Assembly (NCBI GenBank): GCA_028023455.1
Contig: JAQFVV010000042.1
Location: 7,089,922 to 7,153,921, forward strand
Direction of reading: 5' to 3'
Origin: Epiperipatus broadwayi
Taxonomy: Eukaryota; Onychophora; Udeonychophora; Euonychophora; Peripatidae
DNA length: 64,000 nucleotides
Every line of letters starts with the position of its first letter. Position 1 is the stretch's first letter. A program made the position numbers and the translations under genes. This document shows positions 12,092 to 23,790 of this stretch, one piece after another. The notes under the pieces were generated by a model that was not told where the DNA came from, made no database searches, and saw only the letters and a list, made by a program, of their open reading frames with translations.

Positions 12092-12702
12092 TGCTGTGTT
12101 TGGTGTGGATTACAGACCCAACCTATAGAAAATAACACTAGCACCAGTATTAAAATTAATATAATATTTATTATATTTACATATCTATATAAAACAGAAT
12201 AATATAGATCAACTGTAGACTCTTGGATTCGAGTCTTATCGATCTACCACTTCCAGCTCCATCTGATAGCTTCCTTCATAGGTAAGGAGAATGACTCTTC
12301 TGGCTGTACCAGACAACTTGCCTTGAGTCAGTAGTCTCAGCAGTGTCTGGTCCTTATGAGGACTTGCCTAGGTGCATGGACTAATAGCGTATTGCTATCA
12401 TAAGAATGCTTACTGTTATTAAAGTTTGCAGGGCTTCTCTTGGAGAACACATACCATCTTTTTAAATTAGACAGACATTCTCTGTCTTTTCCTACAAAAA
12501 GCTGACTATCTATTGCCAGATCCCTGATCTCACTGGAGTCTTCCGATTTAGTGGTCATCTTTGCTTATTGGCCTGTACTAATCATTGGTTATGTGTTTAG
12601 CTGTACAACAGCCTATTGGCCAGCAGCAAACAATGCTTGATCCAATCAGATAAAGAAAGAACCTGAAATAGTCCATTTCTGAGAGAAAGGAGAACTATAA
12701 CA
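12092..12702 (-). repeat. Gypsy 5' LTR, 611 bp
   Basis: On the minus strand it starts TGTTATAG and ends CACAGCA, followed by the PBS. It matches the solo LTR at 56402-57039 over its length. Confidence 0.88.
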
Positions 12703-12879
12703 ATTTGCTTATAATCAGTATAATGAATCTTGTAGAAAGAAATGAGTGTCCAAAGAATCACTTATGAAAATTATACAGTGCACCAGAGACATGAATTACT
12801 GATAGCTTTGGATAAGCATACTCTTGAAGTAAATATATGAATAGTATTTAAAGTTATACAAGCTGAAACACGAGTCATC

Positions 12880-13660
12880 ATTTTATAAGATAAATGTCAA
12901 GGGCAAAGGTCAAATGTCTGGAAGAGTGCAATTCAAGGATGTGAACAGAATTGCTAAAATAATTTTTAATTGGATTAAATTGAAAGAAATATCTGACAAA
13001 TTGGTTGAAAAAAAGAATAGGATGGGGAATACATCTCATTGTACTTATACAAAAATTGAAATGAAGATTCCAATAGAATCTTAGATGTACAATGTTTTAG
13101 GGATTGATGTAAAAAACTAAAAAATTTAATAAGTGAAGGAAAATGTTATGAAAATTAAAATTATGTAGTTATCATCATCATCATCAACCATTATCAATCC
13201 ACTGCAGGATGAAGGTCTCTCCAAGTTCAATCCATCTTCTCCGATCTTTAGCTTCTCTTCTCCACATCACTCCTGTACACTTTCTTATTTCATCCATCCA
13301 TCTCGCACATGGTAAAAACACTAAAATAGTATCAAAACAAGAAGAGCACTGAAACTACCATATTTATGATAACTATAGCGGAAGTAATTTATTATTTAAG
13401 GCTAGAATAGGAAATATAGAGTTGAAAGAACAAACCAAAAAGTGAAGAAAATATTTTAAGTTTATTGTATGATTTATTGGATGGATGGCAAAAAATGTTT
13501 AATATTTATTATTATGTAAAGATAGGACAAAAATGATGAAATTGAGGGATATATAAAATCAGGGGAAAGATTATGATAAGCAGAATTTACGAATTTTTAT
13601 CTTAAGAAATGATAAATTAGGAATAAAATAATAGCAAGAATAAAGAAGATTCTCAAAACT
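12880..13660 (+). pseudogene. Non-LTR RT C-terminal debris
   Basis: Plus-strand frames contain MSGRVQFKDVNRIAKIIFNW and, further on, NLLFKARIGNIELKEQTKK. These are the same two segments found at 54462-55776. Between them, at about 13163-13322, a separate minus-strand RTE tail has been inserted. It is heavily mutated. Confidence 0.65.
13163..13322 (-). repeat. RTE-type LINE 3' tail
   Basis: It begins with ATC repeats and reads, on the minus strand, a CIVR/ARWMDEI...REAKDRRRW-like stretch ending near IDNG, as at 23262-23410. It is a short 5'-truncated insertion. Confidence 0.6.
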
Positions 13661-13992
13661 GGAATTGAAGAAAACTAAACAAATTACAAGACTTTCATGA
13701 ATATAATATACTAATATATAATCATAAATTCAATTATAAAGACAAATGATTTGTAAAAAATATATATTCCTTCACAAAAATAAATGTAATTGTAAGAAAT
13801 TATTAATTCCAAAAATATGTATTTTTGAAATTAATATTCCTTGTGATTATAAATGACTATTCCTTTTTTTTTTTTGAATAATTAATTGATAATTTTTTAA
13901 TTTTGATTTTAATTTGGGTAATAGCTGTTGCATGTTATTGTTATTTATTTTTAATTATATATAAAAGTTATAAAAGTTGTATTTTTTAAAGA

Positions 13993-14072
13993 GCAATTCA
14001 TGGATGTGTATGTATGTATGTATATAGGTATGTATGTACACATTTGGGTGTGTGTGTGTGTAAATATATATA
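13993..14072 (+). repeat. TATG and TG microsatellite
   Basis: Runs of TATG, then GTGTGTGTG, then TATATA. Confidence 0.9.
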
Positions 14073-14354
14073 TAAATGCTTTGATTATTCCTTTATAGAA
14101 ATATATTGATTAATAAATGTATTTAAATATGTTAATGGTTAAAAGTAATGTTTTTGAATTATTTATTCAATTATTGTTTATCATTATTGTTTTCAATTTT
14201 GAAAGTTTTGTTTGTAATTTCTTTTTGTAGTTAATTCAGAGAATGGCTAATAGGGTTTCGTTGAAACATTAATTACTGTTATATATAAAAATTTTCAATT
14301 TAAAAGAAAAAGTAATGTAATGAGTTTGCTTTTAATGTCCATCATGGGTATCAT

Positions 14355-14520
14355 GTTTATGATTACAACCCTCCACAAGATGTTAAAAATGGATAGAAAT
14401 CAGCCCCTACCTGAGTGAGAGTAGTGAAATGAAAATTACACTACAGAAATATTATTCATTATTGGATAATCTCTAGTCTAATGAATGCCTGACTAATAAA
14501 ATTTACTAATATACTTTCAT
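14355..14520 (+). repeat. Dispersed repeat E, copy 1
   Basis: Shares CCTCCACAAGATG, AATTACACTACAGAAATATT and GGATAATCTCTAGTCTAATG with 17590-17740. About 165 bp and non-coding. Confidence 0.7.
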
Positions 14521-14610
14521 TAGAAAGAGAAAGGCTTTAACCTTTTTCATATGTACCTTAAATGTTTGTATAATAGTCAAAATAATCAGAATGTAATATA
14601 CTTCCATTAA

Positions 14611-14787
14611 AACAGGCAAAATTCACTATATATATTGCCACACACAGCAAGCTAGAGTAAGCAATGGATGCCAGAAGGCTTACTCTAGCTTGCTGTGTGT
14701 GGCAATATATATATAGTGAGTTTTACCTGTTTTAACAATAGTTATACACAAGCATAAGAGGTGATGGTCATGTGATGTTTATTGGCT
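14611..14787. mobile_element. Family A foldback insertion, 177 bp, with 12-bp TSD
   Basis: It is flanked by identical TACTTCCATTAA (14599-14610 and 14788-14799). Inside, arms of about 55 bp (14608-14661 and 14677-14734) are inverted around the family A core GGATGCCAGAAG. A further piece of the unit follows (CATAAGAGGTGATGGTCATG). Confidence 0.85.
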
Positions 14788-14871
14788 TACTTCCATTAAG
14801 TGATGTGTGACACAGTTGTGAAGGCAACAATGTTTGACACTTATCAAATAAACTGTAGTAATTTGCTATCT

Positions 14872-15180
14872 ATATATTGTAACCGGACCCCTATACAATC
14901 CCTTTATTACCTCGGTTGTAACAATTTCCTGATGAGCATATTGTAGGAAGGAACCATCGATTGGCTTTTCCCAATACAGACTTCACCCCCCTAAAACAAT
15001 ATTTCCTGCTCATCAGAGGATGTAGCACCATAGAGACTGGAAATACCTAGAAATTTCTGTGTTTGGTTTCCCAAACAGTGCCACTAGAGTTCCATCTGAC
15101 TACAACCTGACTTACCTAGATCTAGTTATGCCAGTTATAGCTCAGGAGGCATGAAATTCTCGTGAACAAGTGCAATGAAT
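14872..15180 (+). repeat. 300-bp dispersed repeat F, copy 1
   Basis: It starts TATTGTAACCGGA and ends near GTGCAATGAATAA. It matches 50785-51098. Inside, TGATGAGCA and TGCTCATCA form a 9-bp inverted pair about 85 bp apart, each preceded by TTTCC. I see no ORF and no Pol III boxes. Confidence 0.75.
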
Positions 15181-15610
15181 AACAAGTGATGCAAAGAAAA
15201 AATGGAACTGAAGAACTAAAATTAATTTTAAGTAACAACAGTTTTATTATAAGTCCTTCTAATAAAGTTCATCCTTCATTTCAAATGAAGACTCCTTTTA
15301 ATTTATCTTGGGTGAAGAATTCAAAGGGTCTTTTATCAAGTCTACCATTACTGCATGAATACTTTTAACTATTTGTTGAATATCTGTATATCCTTTTTAG
15401 GTAGGTAAATAGGTAAGATGAGCAATTCCAGATTTGTGAAGCTTCTATAATTCAGTCAAGTATGGATGTGTATTCGATGTGTATTTATAAACATAAGTCT
15501 CATTATTTTATTCATACACAATCAATATGCATGTAAGCATTTGTAATTCATATAAATACTTCATTATTTTCAAATTTATCATAAGTAGGTAAACAGGTAA
15601 TATAAGAAAT

Positions 15611-15865
15611 TCTGGGTTTGTCATTAATTCACATTTATATCCAATGGTTATTCAGGTAAAATGTAAGTATATATATTTCCATCTGTCCAGATATCAATTC
15701 ATCTTGCAAATGCATTTATTTGGAATTCACATATTCTTATCCAGATTTGTCATTAAATTCATATTTATATCCATTGGTTATTCAGGTAAAATATAAGTGT
15801 ATGTATTTCCGTCTGTCCAGATATCAATTCATCTTGCAAATACATTTATTTAGTATTTCCGATTT
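15611..15865 (+). repeat. Tandem duplication, about 127-bp unit
   Basis: Two copies share GGTTATTCAGGTAAAAT and CAGATATCAATTCATCTTGC. A third, more diverged copy of the unit start lies near 15398 (GGTAGGTAAATAGGTAA). Confidence 0.75.
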
Positions 15866-16458
15866 CATGAGACATATATATATAATCTATACACATCAAT
15901 AACTCCAGGTATATCATTGTACATTTAACCGTGACACAATGTTTGGCATTCTTACTTCTCAACTCACATATATAACATGTTTTAATTCCGTGTTTATATT
16001 CCTTTTCTCAGAGTTTTCAAATAATAAATAAAATTTTTTAAAAAATGATTGTCTTAATCTTTCAACTTATTTAAGTATGTGGTTCATTATACGCATATAA
16101 CCATTAACTTTTATTGACGTACTAATTCATATTTAAATGTTTGAATTTATTCATAATATAGTATAAATTTACTAGATACATTCATTTTGTATAAATACAT
16201 TCATTTTGTATATTTTCTAATTTTATCTGGGTTATAAACACATTATAATTTAGTTAGTTATAGTTATATGTAATAGCTCAGCATTTCTAATTCTTCAAGG
16301 TATACTTATTTGTATATCAGCAATATAAATAGTAAAAAATATTCATTTTTATTTTATTCTAATTCAGATGTATCTGCATATAAGAAGTTAATCATTTATG
16401 ATTTACCTTATTAAAAATTCCTTTTGATTATAGATATTTAAGACATTTACGTATTTAT

Positions 16459-16578
16459 AATTTATCACCAATAAAACATATTTTCACATAGCTATAATTA
16501 TTCATAATTTATTTTAATAATTTATCATCAATAAAACATATTTTCACATAGCTATAATTATTCATAATTTATTTTAAG
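16459..16578 (+). repeat. Tandem duplication, 60-bp unit
   Basis: Two near-identical copies of AATTTATCACCAATAAAACA... differ at one or two bases. Confidence 0.85.
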
Positions 16579-17589
16579 AAAGACTTTTTTTTTTTTATAA
16601 ACACATATAAGTATTGAATATTTCATGAAATTGTTACCTTCATTTTATTCAGTTTGATCCTTCACTTCAGGTTACTACTGCATTTCAAAAAGAGGTCGGT
16701 TTATTTGAGTTGAGTTGCATTATTTACTTTCCATGATGTTCACTCAGGCGAGTCTTGAAGGTTCATGGCTATGGACAAAGAGAGGAAGCTATTACGATTA
16801 GCCTTCCATCTTTATGATTTCCTTATTAATACTTTTTTTCATCATTAGCAATGTGGTTGTAAATATTATATTCCAAGGTGACTAAAATCAATTATCAACT
16901 AAACAGTTAAGCAACACTTAGATAAAAAAAATTAATTTTTTAACTCTTTCACTCTTCTTACTTTTTAACTTCTTTTAAAATCTTTTTAAAATCTCCTCTG
17001 AACTTCAAACTCAACTATTTATACCCTAATCTCTGGATTGATTCAGCAGCACTCCCACTATATCTGATTTGTTACACAGCTTTCATTTAAGCCCAAGTGC
17101 TTTTTTCTCTTCTTAAGGATTGGGCCACTACTTTAGCAGGACAAATAAGGAATCATGAGGATTAAGCCATGTTTTTCAATTTGATAACTTTACCTCAAGC
17201 GATTATTACACTTTATATGACAACATCATTTCAAAAATAAAAAATGGAATATTTTAATAAATGCCAGCTTTAAGTAAATACTTAGAGACGTATTTATATC
17301 ATAATTTAAAATTATAAAATCAATAATGAAGGTTTATCTTTTTTTTCTCTCAATATATAGAAAATAATGATTTTCTTTTAACTTTTTGCTTTATTTTTTT
17401 TTTTTAAAAAAATAGGATCAACTTCTTTCATATACATCTGCCTTTTTTTTAGGGGGAGGCTAAAATAAATCTTAATACACGTGAAACAGAGTTTCTGTTT
17501 CAATATATATATATACATACTAAACAACGATGCTGGTCCTGCACATATCTTGGGGAATCATAGATCTTTTTCACATATCTTTATTCATA

Positions 17590-17740
17590 TGTTTATAATT
17601 ACATCCCTCCACAAGATGATAAGCGAATAGAAACCAGTTTTTGCCTTGTGTGAGAATGATATAGTAAAAATTACACTACAGAAATATTATTTATTATTGG
17701 ATAATCTCTAGTCTAATGGATGATTAATAAAAATTATTAG
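17590..17740 (+). repeat. Dispersed repeat E, copy 2
   Basis: Partner of 14355-14520. Confidence 0.7.
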
Positions 17741-18405
17741 TTTAAGGAGATTACCTTTGTAATTAAGTTTATGATTACTTCTAAACAATATAGCCTAAGA
17801 TCAATTTTTTGCAGTTAGAATTATATAAATAATTAATTAACATCACATAAGTATTTAATAATATTATGAACATTAATTTTAACTTATAGTTTCTATCGAT
17901 ATTTTCCATAATCTCTCGAGCAACAATATTTGATGGAAAATAATAAATAATTTATGGCCAAACTTTAATATCAAACTGAATGTTACAATTGAGGTTAAAT
18001 AGAAATTGTTTTCAATTTTTGATGGGATTGGTTTCTAGCCTGCTGATGATACCAGTAAATAATGAAAACTTATTGTGCAACAAAGATTGCTTGATTTCTC
18101 CATCAAACATTGTCTCTAGAAAGTCATGGAAAATTTCTATAGAGAAGTATGAGTTAAAATTAATCTTAGTAATATTTTTACATATATATAATAGCAAATA
18201 GTTGTTTCAGATTAAACAAACAGCAGTTACAATACACTGCAATGATTTTTAAAATTAATTTTAGCTAATTATTAAATTTAAGATATGAATAGTCAAAAAC
18301 TGTGTCAGTGCAATTTAAAAAAACAATTATAGTAATGAATGATCAGAATATATGAAAGTTGAAGGGCTTTCAGTTAATAACTTAAATAACAGAGCATTAA
18401 TTTAC

Positions 18406-18588
18406 CTTATGTTTAGTCTTTTCTCTCAACTTTTTGATTATTTTATCAGTATACATTGCTGCTTTTTCCATAGTGAGTTGCGAGTGCATCTTCTCCAGGA
18501 TTTGGTCCTCTAAAGAGGCTTTCTCTTGATATTCTTTTGAAATTTGTTTCTGAAGCACTTGTACCTCACTTTCAAAGGACGATTTTTC
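18406..18588 (-). CDS. CCDC40: CCDC40-like exon
   Basis: This 183-bp (61-codon), phase 0-0 exon lies between acceptor TTTTATTAG and donor AAG|GTAAAT. It begins EKSSFESEVQVLQKQ and includes SLEDQILEKM and MEKAAMYTDKIIKKL. These correspond in order to vertebrate ELYDEILERL and NKAAKYFLRHL. It is too short and too AT-rich to stand out as an ORF and was found by looking for splice-bounded coiled-coil sequence. Confidence 0.9.
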
Positions 18589-18804
18589 CTAATAAAACAA
18601 AATATATACTGTTGTGTTTTAATATAGACTTATATAAAAATAATAAAAATATTTTAAATAAAACAAAAATGTTTAAAAAGTCATGAAAAATTCAACACTT
18701 CATACAGAACAATATAACAAGAGAAGAAAAGAACACTAAATTATAACTTCAATAATTGTAAAATGGAATTTTAAAAATTCCATTTACTGCCTGAATAGAC
18801 TATT

Positions 18805-18880
18805 AAGAGGCCCTAATTCTTTGATACTCTGAATGTCTTTTAAAAGGCCCTAACTCTTTGGCACTCTGAATGTCTTTTAA
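18805..18880 (+). repeat. Tandem duplication, 37-bp unit
   Basis: AGGCCCTAATTCTTTGATAC is repeated with two or three differences. Confidence 0.85.
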
Positions 18881-20164
18881 AAGCATTAGAAATTCATTAC
18901 AAAATTACAACAAAAAGTATGAAAATGAACAGTCAAATATTAGAAAATACTCATAAATGAGAATGATATGATAACTGCAAAAACAATAAAATGTTAAAGA
19001 TGAGCTTTGTAATGATTATTTATATTAACTCACGAAATAAGGATATATCTATATATTTACACAAATACTTTAGTTTGCTTGTATGATATCTTAGGGATAC
19101 CCTTCTTTTTCTTCTGAAAAGCTTTAATACTTTAGCTATCTCAAGCCATATCCTCAATGAAAATATTGCACACCTTTAGAGCCTTTATGAGATAGTCTTT
19201 ATAATAATAAACAAAAATCTTTCATTTCATGAAATTTTGCTCACATTTCCCATATAAAATTATTTTTAAGTCTATTATTATTAATATGTTGCACATTAAC
19301 AATACAAAGAACGTGTGCTCTTACAAGAATAGATTCAATATTAACTCAATAAGGAGGCAAAAGAACATACAATTAGTTTTAAGATGTTGATATTATATTA
19401 TCAAAATATTATAGACATTTCTTAAATAGATATTTTTCAAGTAAATTTATGTTATATTGATAGAGGGTCCATATCTTTTGACTTGTTGAAAGTAGCAGCA
19501 CATTCAGACGTGTTGCACCTCAACATCCAAGTCCACTTTTCTACCTTAGAAGCTATTAAGATATTTAAACTGAATCACATTCTTAAGGTGATAACATCGA
19601 ATTCAAATAGTGAAAATTCTCTTCCACCATAGCAGTTAAAGCATCTGCAATTTTTGAAATATTAATGTTTTTATAGACTGTATTCAAAACATTAGTAATA
19701 TTCATAGATATCATCCTTTAAATTAATAAAAACATTACAATCATCTACACATGATAAATGTAAAAGCCAAGAAGATAATTGTTTTTGCTTTTAATCAATT
19801 CATATAAAAATCCCCACCATCAAACCTATATAACACACTGATACCAGTTTTATAAAGCTATCTGAAAAAGTGAAAATAGAGGTGCATTCTGCTTAATTCC
19901 ATATTTATTTTACATATCTTAGATTTTTCCATCACAAATAATGATATCTTCATGAACCAGTTGTATAATAAGAATATCCTTCAGTAGTCATTGCAGATAA
20001 TTCTCTATGGTAATCATTCATCTATGACTACAAATAAATTGGCTACAGTGAATAACAAAGATATTCCATAATAATAATTATAGATTTTTCTAGTCTTTTT
20101 CTTTTTATAAGTGTTGGTTTAGCACAAAAGACATATATTAGAGGTCATTTATATTTTTCGCCTA

Positions 20165-20245
20165 TATGTAGTCATGTGTATCGGTTGTATAAGATGGAGT
20201 GGATAGCTGCAGGGAACTTGAAAGTCTGAGTTCAAATCTCTTTTA
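20165..20245 (+). repeat. Possible tRNA-derived SINE fragment
   Basis: GAGTGGATAGCTGCAGGGAA, then GAGTTCAAATCTC, resemble an A-box/B-box pair of a decayed tRNA-like head. Confidence 0.3.
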
Positions 20246-21255
20246 ATTACATTAAGTTCAGTATAAACAATATCCCTATATTTATATATATCATTCTTTT
20301 TGTAATATATCCCTGTATTTAAACATTATAAAATGAAATAAAAAATGTACTTTCAAGATCAGGTGATACATGTTGACTATATAATCCCTACAAATATTTC
20401 AATAGTTTTGAAATTAGCTAGGGATGGCAGTCTTTCTGGTTTTAAGATTACAAAAAACTGTTTAAAATTCATCAAGTGCAGTAATTAAAAGCAATTTTGT
20501 AAATTCTCATGTCATTATTTAGAATGTGAATAAAATCTCTTCATCCATTTAAAATAAATATAAAAAGTCACGTGCTTTGACTTAATAAGATTATAATGTA
20601 GTCATGCAGTATAAGGTGATGACAATAATTCAAATACTAATTAAATATAAAAAATAATTTAAACACCCCTTGAAATACACTAAATTCTAAGTTAACAAAG
20701 AACTCAGTGTAAAACTAAGAAACAATACATTTAAATTTATGCGATAAAAATGGTTAATCACGAGAGCAAAGAATTCTGTAAGTAGACAGGTTTATGATCA
20801 TATAATATTTGGCTCCAAGAACATCTGATTAAATTTCCTGTTGCAGAATGAAATCTACATGGTATCCATTTAACTGACCAGTAGCCTTTCTTTTGGCATT
20901 TAATGCAAGTCTTAAAAACTATATCTTTTAAAATTATTGAATAGATAATAATATTAATACTTATTTAAAATGGTTTAGAGAAAAAAATTGATGGACATAA
21001 TAGGAAAAAATATGTATTTAATAATATATATTTATTAAAAATTAAACAACAAAAAAAACAAATAAAAAACTTATAATACTAAAAAAAATGCAAAAAAATA
21101 TATAAAGAAAAAATAATTAAAAAAATCACAGAATAAAAAAATCATAATATATTAAAGATTCTTTGAACTTTTGTTACAGAAAACAGCTTTATAGTAATGT
21201 ATTAACATAACATATAATAGTTATTAATATTCGAGGAATTTCATTCACCTTATCA

Positions 21256-21303
21256 TTTCTGAATTTCATTATATTTATATTTCTGAATTTCATTATATTT
21301 ATA
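21256..21303 (+). repeat. 24-bp tandem duplication
   Basis: ATTTCTGAATTTCATTATAT... occurs twice in a row. Confidence 0.8.
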
Positions 21304-21338
21304 CTACCTGAGAAATACTTTAGAGATTAAAAGTATAT

Positions 21339-21670
21339 TCTTATTTTTCTCTTTTTACCTTCTTTGCATTCCTTCATATATTCATATATATTACTTACAA
21401 CAACCCCCTCATATACACTTTACTGCTAAAAACTTTTTTTAAATGATTGCTTTATTTGTCTGACAGTTCCTGCAGTCTTCATCAGAGCGATCTTAAATTC
21501 CTCTACCTTTTAAAATAACTCTCATATTATGATTATTTTAAAAGATAGAGGAATTTAAGATCGCTCTGATGAAGATTGCAGGACAGTCGAAACTGTCAGG
21601 AAAATAAAGGAATCATTTAAAAAAAGTTTTATGCATTAAAGTGTATATGAAGGGGTTATTGTAAGCAATA
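21339..21670. mobile_element. Family B foldback element
   Basis: Inverted arms of over 100 bp meet near 21520. The outer ends carry TTACAACAACCCCCTCATAT and its near-complement, and the inner arms carry a hammerhead-like block. It matches 31785-32107 throughout. The target duplication is not clear. Confidence 0.8.
21566..21600 (+). ncRNA. Hammerhead-like motif, family B
   Basis: CUGAUGA (21566-21572), stem II GAUUG/CAGUC with loop CAGGA, then GAAAC. One extra A lies between the core and stem II, and stem I is weak, so self-cleavage is doubtful. The inverted partner in the left arm (about 21455-21490) has lost the GAAA box. Confidence 0.5.
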
Positions 21671-23261
21671 TATAGGATAAAAGAACAAATTCCCCAAACA
21701 TTTCTATTTCCTTTTCTATTGACATACACTTATTTCATTATAGGAAAAAAATTCAGAAAAGTTTTATAAGAGTAAATAAAAAAATTATTTTGAGAACTGA
21801 ATGATTTTTAAAAAGGGTAATATTTTTTACATTAAAAACATCCTTAAATCTTTTTTAAAATTTAATTTAGATACTTTTCTACTACTAATTTAATAATTAA
21901 TATTTTTTAAAATACTATGTCTCATTTTGAAGCTTATTCCAATTCAATGTTTGAGACAGTTAAATATATCCAAGTGCACTGATTATTAATACTTATATAT
22001 ACAACTTAGATGGCCAATCTGAATTAAAAATTATTCATAATGTTGTCAGGTTATATAAATTTAAATTTACAATCAGTTTTTAAAAATTGCTAATAAACAA
22101 CTACATTTTTTTACAATTATTATACTTATATTATCTATTAGCAATTAGTATTTTTTCCATTTAAGAAAATTTTCAATACATCTTTCATCTGATGATTTCA
22201 TTACTTAATTAAACTGATTATAATTAAAAATCAAATTTATTTATAATCGCTATTTTTATAATATATCTCATTCTCTTTTTATCCTTTCCACCTGATTAAC
22301 ATATTAATTATCACAAATACATAATTCTATAAAAACATAGCAATTACATAAGACATATAAAATAAATATACATAATTTTCCAATAATTTAAATGAATATT
22401 ACACTCATAATACAATGAATGAGTAACTATAATAGTGTTTGGATATATGTTTCAATTATATAGAGGAAAAAAGGGAATGCACTCATTCAAAAGTAGTTAC
22501 ATAAGTATAAAAATGAAAGTCTAATACTTTGTAAAAATAAAAAGTGTTGTTTTGAATCCCACATAGATGATAAAAGTTAATTGAAATATATTTTGTACTT
22601 AAAAGATTAAGAAAAGAAATTATTTCTATCCTTAATCAAAAAAATGTAAACTTGCATTGTTTTGATGTATTTGTGATAAAGAAAAACAATTACTGTATCA
22701 CAGTCATAATCTTTATTTTATTAATTAAAAAATAGTTAGCTTTAATCTTTATGTTTATCCATGGGGATGATCTTTATCAGATAGATATAAAAAGTGATCC
22801 ACATATTAACTCAAAATCTTACAAAGTCAAGAATAGTTCTGTTGTTAGCAGAACTCCATCATTCTGAATAGAATTTGGAGCTGCAGACAGATGCATGCTG
22901 ACAAGATTTTCCTATATTGATCACACAGTCTCACTGCATTGTATTTACTGCTTGCTATTCATGAAGTTCAAACAGTATAGAAGTAAATTTGTGAGTTCAT
23001 ATTAACCGGGACATTTTTATGGGACTATCTCCATACATATAATTGGGAGATATTCAAAATGTATTTATAAACATTTTTTTTTTTTATATTAGATGATAAA
23101 TAAATATCTAAATTCTGAAATATTAATCAACATGTTTGCATTTTCTATATACAAGCATATAAATAATTATATATTATTAAAAAATTTAGTCTATAATTTA
23201 AAGTCAAATTAATAATTACATAATTGAAATATTTTATAATACTAAATGCATGTGTGTATAT

Positions 23262-23790
23262 GAATCATTACCATCATTTTCAACCATTATCGATCCATTG
23301 TATGATGAAGATCTTTCCAATTCAATCCATCTTTCTCTGATCTATAACTTCTCTTCCCTACATCATCCTAGCACACATCCTTATTTCACCCACCCATCTC
23401 ACATGTGGTCTCTTTCACAGTCTTTTACAATCTCTTGGAATATAGTTTAAGATTTAAAATATCCATCTATTATCATTTATTCTAGCATTATGTCCAACTC
23501 AACTCCAGTTCAGTCTTTTAATTCTTTTAATAAAGTCAGTAACATCTATTTGTTCTCTTATTCATATATTTCATTTTCAATTTCTTCTTGTTACTCCTAA
23601 CATACATCTCTCATATTTCATTAAATGGTCTGAAGATATTGCTCTTTTGTTAAATGTCCAAGTCTCAGATCTATAAGTAAGAACTGATAAACACATTTAT
23701 TAAAAACCCGTCCTTTTCAAATACATAGGCATATTTCTTCTTTAAATTATTTCTATCAAAAGCACTCCAAACAAGTTTAATTATATAATA
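23262..23790 (-). repeat. RTE-type LINE 3' tail, longer copy
   Basis: Minus-strand frames contain KLVWSAFDRNN, KRPHVRWVGEI and QRKMD-IGK...IDNG, the C-terminal region and tail of RTE LINEs. It has many stops. The sequence near 23262-23410 matches 13163-13322. Confidence 0.55.

Larger units (their letters stand above)
8914..12702 (-). mobile_element. Ty3/Gypsy LTR element lacking RT and RNase H
   Basis: In minus orientation the order is: full 5' LTR (12092-12702); PBS-like leader (TTGGTGCAATCAGAC just inside the LTR); gag (11165 downward); zinc knuckle CX2CX4HX4C (about 10460-10500); protease remnant with MELDTV in place of the DTG/DSG signature (about 10255-10295); integrase (9993-9087); a polypurine tract (GGGGGAGGGA, 9061-9073); and a 147-bp stub of the 3' LTR. 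The frame passes from the protease end almost directly into the integrase N-terminal part near 10010, so RT and RNase H are absent. Stops are common; it is non-functional. Confidence 0.88.
7968..18405 (-). other. CCDC40-like intron, 10.4 kb
   Basis: It holds an RTE fragment, the RT-less Gypsy element (8914-12702), plus-strand LINE debris (12880-13660), a family A foldback (14611-14787), a 300-bp dispersed repeat (14872-15180) and three sets of short tandem duplications (15.6, 16.5 and 18.8 kb, the last just past the exon). The stretch 16640-17160 is less AT-rich, but I recognise nothing in it. Confidence 0.7.

Noticed and set aside
14900-15010. CCTGATGAGCA in repeat F as a hammerhead core
   Set aside because: On either strand the sequence after CUGAUGA gives no stem II directly followed by GAAA. 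The pairing TGATGAGCA/TGCTCATCA is a plain inverted repeat.
19460-20000. Old LINE RT fragment (with a possible relative at 41530-42130)
   Set aside because: Both hold CAGATTTTCCATCAC-like phrases and RT-like order was suspected, but no convincing motif could be read through the stops.
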